A stretch of 64,000 nt of DNA from Chloroflexi bacterium HGW-Chloroflexi-2 (GTDB lineage Bacteria > Chloroflexota > Anaerolineae > Anaerolineales > Anaerolineaceae), in contig PHBY01000008.1 in assembly GCA_002840735.1 (NCBI GenBank), forward strand, positions 1 to 64,000, written 5' to 3'. The notes beneath the pieces are model-generated. The model made no database searches. It was not told the origin of the DNA and saw only the letters and a program-made list of their open reading frames with translations. A program made the position numbers and the translations under genes. Shown here in pieces: positions 59,378-64,000 of the stretch (position 1 is its first letter; every line of letters starts with the position of its first letter).

Positions 59378-61045
59378 ATGAGTTCGTATAATTTGATATC
59401 TTTGAAACTACCCAAATTGACAGGCAATATGCTCTCTATTTTTGCCAATCTGATCGAAACACCATTTGGAAAATTGTTGTTACTTAATTCTTTATTAGAA
59501 AATGGTGGTATTCCAAAAATCCGTGCATTAAATGTGGATGAGGTGCCAACTTTTTATCCGCTGGTAAAACCTTTATCGGATAACGAACCTCCTGTTGAAA
59601 TGATCGATTCAATTAAATCAGAATGGACTTTGCCTTATCCAACCGCATTGGATTATTCTCAAAAATATCAGAAGGCTGAAATAACCCCACTCGAAGTAGC
59701 TGAACAGGTGATTAGAAATATCAAAAGTTCAGAGCAGGGAGAACAACCTTTACGAACTTTCGTTGCACTAAATCGGGACGACCTCTTCGCTCAGGCGAAG
59801 GCTGCCAGCCTTCGAATAAAAGATGGGAATCCTCTCAGCCCCATCGATGGAGTGCCGGTTGCGATTAAAGATGAAATTGATATGTTGCCTTTTCCTACCA
59901 CTGTTGGAACAGCCTTTTTAGGAAAACAACCTGCTAATGAGGATTCAACCGTGGCAGCTCGCTTAAGAGCTGCGGGTGCATTGCTGGTTGGAAAAACAAA
60001 CATGCACGAGATTGGCATTGCTCCAAATGGCATGAATGTTCACCATGGTACGGTGCGAAACCCATTCGACCGCAGTTGTGATACAGGCGGTAGCTCAAGT
60101 GGATCAGCTGCAGCTGTATCGGCTGGCATTGTTCCGATCGCAATCGGCGCAGATGGTGGTGGTTCCATTCGCATTCCTGCCACGTTGTGTGGTGTCGTCG
60201 GGTTAAAACCGACTTTTGGAAGAGTGAGTGAGTATGGAGCAGCGCCATTGTGTTGGAGTGTCGCCCATTTAGGTCCTTTGACTGCCAGCGTCTATGATGC
60301 AGCTTTGGTGTACTCGATCATCGCTGGACCAGATCCGAAGGATGCGAATAGCCTGATTCAACCTGCTGTGACCTTAAAAGGGTGGAATACACCCAATCTG
60401 GAAGGATTACGTTTTGGCATTTATCCAGAGTGGAACGAACATGCCGATCCGGATGTTGTCCTGGTGTTCAAAGAAATGTTATCAAATTTAGAAAAACGAG
60501 GGGCAGCAATCATTGAAATTGAAATTCCAGAATTGGATGAGATGCGCATCTCTCACGTAGTTACCATTCTATCCGAAATGGCCATGTGTATGCGGGTATA
60601 TAAAGCTCAGCGCAAAGAAATGGCTGAAGCAGTACGCCTGAGCCTTGTTTTGGGCGAGGAGATGAGCTCCAATGATTATTTACAGGCACAACGCTATCGC
60701 ACCAGAGCCATGGCAGCTTTTGAACAAATATTCAATCAGGTGGATGTAATCTTATCCCCTGGCACAGCAAAATCAGCCCAACCTTTTCCACTGGAAAATC
60801 CATCACAGGGCTGGTCAGATCTTTCTATTGATACCGAGTACATGCGGTATGTTTATTCTGGCAATCTCACAGGATTACCGGCAATCAGCTTTCCAGCCGG
60901 TTACGATTCTCGTGGAATGCCAGTCGGAATGCAAGCCATGGCAAGGCATTGGCAGGAGCATCTTCTTTTCCGGGTTGCCTACAATGCTGAACAGATCATG
61001 GAAAGAAGAGCTCCAGCGAACTTTTATCCTTCTTTGATGATGTAA
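59378..61045 (+). CDS. Amidase (amidase-signature family)
   Basis: GVPVAIKDEID, GKTNMHEIG, DTGGSSSGSAAAVSAGIVPIAIGADGGGSIRIPA. Confidence 0.93.
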   Translation: MSSYNLISLKLPKLTGNMLSIFANLIETPFGKLLLLNSLLENGGIPKIRALNVDEVPTFYPLVKPLSDNEPPVEMIDSIKSEWTLPYPTALDYSQKYQKAEITPLEVAEQVIRNIKSSEQGEQPLRTFVALNRDDLFAQAKAASLRIKDGNPLSPIDGVPVAIKDEIDMLPFPTTVGTAFLGKQPANEDSTVAARLRAAGALLVGKTNMHEIGIAPNGMNVHHGTVRNPFDRSCDTGGSSSGSAAAVSAGIVPIAIGADGGGSIRIPATLCGVVGLKPTFGRVSEYGAAPLCWSVAHLGPLTASVYDAALVYSIIAGPDPKDANSLIQPAVTLKGWNTPNLEGLRFGIYPEWNEHADPDVVLVFKEMLSNLEKRGAAIIEIEIPELDEMRISHVVTILSEMAMCMRVYKAQRKEMAEAVRLSLVLGEEMSSNDYLQAQRYRTRAMAAFEQIFNQVDVILSPGTAKSAQPFPLENPSQGWSDLSIDTEYMRYVYSGNLTGLPAISFPAGYDSRGMPVGMQAMARHWQEHLLFRVAYNAEQIMERRAPANFYPSLMM

Positions 61046-61057
61046 TGGAATCTTAAC

Positions 61058-61822
61058 CTAACGAATAAAATAGATAACCGAGACGATGACACCAATGCTG
61101 ACGACTGTCCAGCGTAAGGTGGATGGTTTGATTTTGCCAGCCAGTTTGCCGCCCAATGAGCCGCCAATGATGGCGAATACGGCCATCACCATTGCCGCAT
61201 ACCAATTCACCTGCCCGGAAAAGACAAAGAAAATAGCAGCCGCGATGTTGACACTGAATGCAATCGCCTGCTTTAAGGCGTTTAATTTGGTTAGCGAGTC
61301 ATTGATCAGAAATCCCAGAACTGCCAGGACGATTACACTCAGACCAGCCCCGAAATAGCCTCCATAAACCGCAGCCAGGGTAATTGGCAAGATGGCATAT
61401 TGAATGTGCTCCAGTGAAGCACCGCGTGAACTTAACCGGCCATTGATGTAATTACGTAAAGGATCGGCAACAGCCAACAGGGCAGACGCTAACAGAATCA
61501 GGAACGGCACCAGCGAACGAAATAACCGTTCTCCGGAGTTTAGCAGCAAAACACCACCCATAATACCGCCAACGATGGAAGCAGGCACGAAAAGGTATAA
61601 ACGTTTTTTCTGGCTTTTCAGGTCATTCCATTGAGCGATGGTGGCGCCCAGATAACCAGGACTGAGCGCAACCGTATTGGTTATATTGGCAACCACAGCT
61701 GGCAACCCAACTGCAGTCAGAACCGGAAAGGTGATCAGTGTGCCTCCACCTGCAATGGCATTGACGAACCCGCCAGCCAAAGCTGCCAGCCCTATGAGTA
61801 GATATTGAAACCAATCAAGCAT
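61058..61822 (-). CDS. TauE/SafE family sulfite exporter-like protein
   Basis: [43 protein letters not shown]. Confidence 0.92.
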   Translation of the reverse strand: MLDWFQYLLIGLAALAGGFVNAIAGGGTLITFPVLTAVGLPAVVANITNTVALSPGYLGATIAQWNDLKSQKKRLYLFVPASIVGGIMGGVLLLNSGERLFRSLVPFLILLASALLAVADPLRNYINGRLSSRGASLEHIQYAILPITLAAVYGGYFGAGLSVIVLAVLGFLINDSLTKLNALKQAIAFSVNIAAAIFFVFSGQVNWYAAMVMAVFAIIGGSLGGKLAGKIKPSTLRWTVVSIGVIVSVIYFIR

Positions 61823-62804
61823 GTAAACTCGCTTTCTTCAGGATCGATGCAGCTTGTAATGTGATCCAGCGAGAGGTTTCTTCTGGGCCACCTAATTCTT
61901 TGTAAGTACGTTGGCGAAATGGACTGGATCCCTGCCAGCGTCCATTCGTTTTTTGTTTTGACTCTAACCAATTGATCAGATTCACAGCCAGTGGGTGATC
62001 TAAAAGATCTTCTTGATAAAGGAGTCTCAAAACAAACAAAACATCCACCTGATAAAACAAGGGGAAATTTAGCTTATACCAGATTGGATGTGTTTTTTTC
62101 TCAACCTGGCTGGGTTGGTTGTCCATGATCAGATTCACATTTTCAAGCATGAACTCCAGACCACTTTGAATTGCCTGCTCAACAGTGGCAGATCGATCAG
62201 CTTTGGGTATGGAGATTAATCCCCAAATCGATCGGGCAGCTCCCCAAACGCATGCCATTTGCCAGTTATACTCGCATTTACATTTTTCACCGAGCAAGCT
62301 ATTGGAAGTTAAGCGAATCATGGATTGCAATCGTGTATCTTCCAGTTTTCCAGCGTATACACAATAACGGATGATATTTCCAAATAAGCAGGTAAAGCCG
62401 CTGTTTTGGGTTTGGGTGTATTCCTCTGTAATTTTTTGGGTATTACTCAGCATGAACTCTGCAGCTGACTGGAAACGCGGTTTTTCAGGTTCACATAATA
62501 ACTCTTCAAGCAGTATCATACTCCAGTGAGTACTGGTATATTTGGGTGTGTAATAATGTTGGGGATATTTCCAGCAGCCAGATTGAACTTGCTGGTTGAG
62601 AATTGCAGGTACTGCTCCTGAAGATTGAATGGCTTCGTATGCCGCCTGGCATTCGGGATGGTTAGATGGGAGCTCTAACAAGTCCCGCATTGTTTTATAA
62701 CGAATGGTGGCTGTGGGTGATTCCAATAACCAGTTAATGAATGGGTTCTCTTCCAAGGCTTTACTCCTCCTGGGTAGAAACAGGTACCAATGGTCTTTTT
62801 GCAC
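61815..62804 (-). CDS. Prenyltransferase/squalene-cyclase-like alpha-toroid protein
   Basis: [29 protein letters not shown] repeats, [19 protein letters not shown]. Confidence 0.6.
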   Translation of the reverse strand: MQKDHWYLFLPRRSKALEENPFINWLLESPTATIRYKTMRDLLELPSNHPECQAAYEAIQSSGAVPAILNQQVQSGCWKYPQHYYTPKYTSTHWSMILLEELLCEPEKPRFQSAAEFMLSNTQKITEEYTQTQNSGFTCLFGNIIRYCVYAGKLEDTRLQSMIRLTSNSLLGEKCKCEYNWQMACVWGAARSIWGLISIPKADRSATVEQAIQSGLEFMLENVNLIMDNQPSQVEKKTHPIWYKLNFPLFYQVDVLFVLRLLYQEDLLDHPLAVNLINWLESKQKTNGRWQGSSPFRQRTYKELGGPEETSRWITLQAASILKKASLHA

Positions 62805-63756
62805 TCGAATTCAGTTGTTTATTCTCAAACATTCTTAAGAATACCACACCAGACAGCGTGAAGATACCGCCAATCGCTTGAATTGTTGTCAATCGTTCCG
62901 CCAGAAATATATAGGCAGTTACCGCTGTGAAGGCGGGTTCCATGGTTGCAATCAGATTGGCGATGCTGGATGGCAAATAGCTCAGGCTGACATTATAAAA
63001 TCCAAAACCTGCCAGGGTGGGAATCGCAGCCAGGAGAAATAAAATGATCCAGCCATCAAACCGGTTTCCCAGCCACATTAAGTCACTGGCCTGTACTGCC
63101 TTACCAATGAAAAAATCTCCAGGAATGAGATTGAAAAGCAAAAGGAAGATACCTGCAAACCCAAATGAATAGAATAAGGTTGTCCAGGGGGATAAACCCC
63201 GTTGAGAAGCTGAGCGACCCATTAAACTATAAGCAGCGTAGGAAAGACCAGATAAAACACCTGTCACAATCCCTGCAAAATTGGTATTCCACATGGTTGG
63301 TTCATATGCACCTGCCACCAGGACACAACCCCCTAAACTCAACACGACGGCGACAATTTTGATCCATGTCAGGCTTTCTTTCAGAATCCACCAACCCAGC
63401 AATACGGTAAATCCAGCGGAGCAATAAACCAATACGGTCGCCACAGCGGCTCCATTAATCGAGACCGATATTGTCCAGAATGAATTAAAGATCGCAACAA
63501 TTAATCCGAACCCGATCAAAAATCCGAGATGAGCGCTTTTTAGTTTAATTAACTGTTTATTGATGAACCAGAAAGCAGGGAGAAGGGTAGCAATAACAAA
63601 AACATTCCGCCAGAATGCCAGTATCAGAGCGGGTATCTCGTATGTCAAAGTCATATGCCGGATAATGATGGATGTGGTGGATAAAAAGAATGCGCCTGAG
63701 AGGGCAAAGAGATAACCACGGTTTATTTGTTTTAGTGCGATAGGTTGGGATGTCAT
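62761..63756 (-). CDS. EamA/DMT family transporter
   Basis: Two EamA-like halves; ten predicted TMs; LAERLTTIQAIGGIFTLSGVVFL. Confidence 0.92.
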   Translation of the reverse strand: MTSQPIALKQINRGYLFALSGAFFLSTTSIIIRHMTLTYEIPALILAFWRNVFVIATLLPAFWFINKQLIKLKSAHLGFLIGFGLIVAIFNSFWTISVSINGAAVATVLVYCSAGFTVLLGWWILKESLTWIKIVAVVLSLGGCVLVAGAYEPTMWNTNFAGIVTGVLSGLSYAAYSLMGRSASQRGLSPWTTLFYSFGFAGIFLLLFNLIPGDFFIGKAVQASDLMWLGNRFDGWIILFLLAAIPTLAGFGFYNVSLSYLPSSIANLIATMEPAFTAVTAYIFLAERLTTIQAIGGIFTLSGVVFLRMFENKQLNSSAKRPLVPVSTQEE

Positions 63757-63788
63757 TATCTTCTTCTTTGTGTTTTTAATTTTTCATA

Positions 63789-64000
63789 TCAATAAGGATT
63801 GAAAACTCTGAAATTTTTGGCAGAAGTAATCCGAATATTTTCATTTCGTGGGCTGAGTAAATAATTTTTGCCATTACGGTGTAGGATGGGAATACGATAC
63901 CGTTTCTGAATATATACTGCTCGCATTTCTTCGGATTTGACTGCATAGCTTTCCATCTCTTCTGGCCAGAGATTGAATAGCTCATCAAATGTCTGAATGA
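63789..64000 (-). CDS. Hypothetical protein, C-terminal part (truncated by window edge)
   Basis: Minus frame IQTFDELFNLWPEEMESYAVKSEEMRAVYIQKRYRIPILHRNGKNYLLSPRNENIRITSAKNFRVFNPY* is open to the window edge. Confidence 0.45.
   Translation of the reverse strand, partial: IQTFDELFNLWPEEMESYAVKSEEMRAVYIQKRYRIPILHRNGKNYLLSPRNENIRITSAKNFRVFNPY

Noticed and set aside
1-64000. CRISPR array, prophage, transposase or known defence system
   Set aside because: No regularly spaced direct repeats, no recognisable integrase/transposase/cas or restriction genes among the ORFs.

Overview
The window is a chromosomal segment that looks like Chloroflexi/Anaerolineae, judged from gene content and TPTxTPT-type linkers; taxonomy is inference. 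It opens with a complete 5S rRNA gene and carries about 55 supportable CDSs. Most are housekeeping or metabolic: lipoate ligase/synthase, purB, guaB, menA, cofC/cofD, hpt, an ABC exporter, an RRM protein plus cold-shock protein, an aldehyde ferredoxin oxidoreductase, XdhC, a PAS/GAF/GGDEF protein, and several small DNA-repair and GNAT genes. The main accessory block (about 5.4-20 kb) is a LacI-regulated carbohydrate locus: GH36, two dehydrogenases, an ABC importer lacking an ATPase, a GT4, a GH13_18 phosphorylase-like enzyme and a glycerate kinase. I read it as a candidate glucosylglycerate/mannosylglucosylglycerate utilisation locus. The most interesting non-coding signal is a dispersed family of ~85-95 bp hairpin repeats with covarying arms: five clear copies, one half copy and one possible relic, none inside a called gene. 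I also found three strong palindromic operators: a 32-bp palindrome over a consensus promoter before an mtaB homolog, an 18-bp MarR-type site and a 20-bp LacI-type site. Other signals are a structured leader before the RRM gene, an SDR gene interrupted by TGA, and a decayed MFS pseudogene. No CRISPR array, transposase, prophage or recognised defence system was seen. All family calls are by eye; no searches were run.
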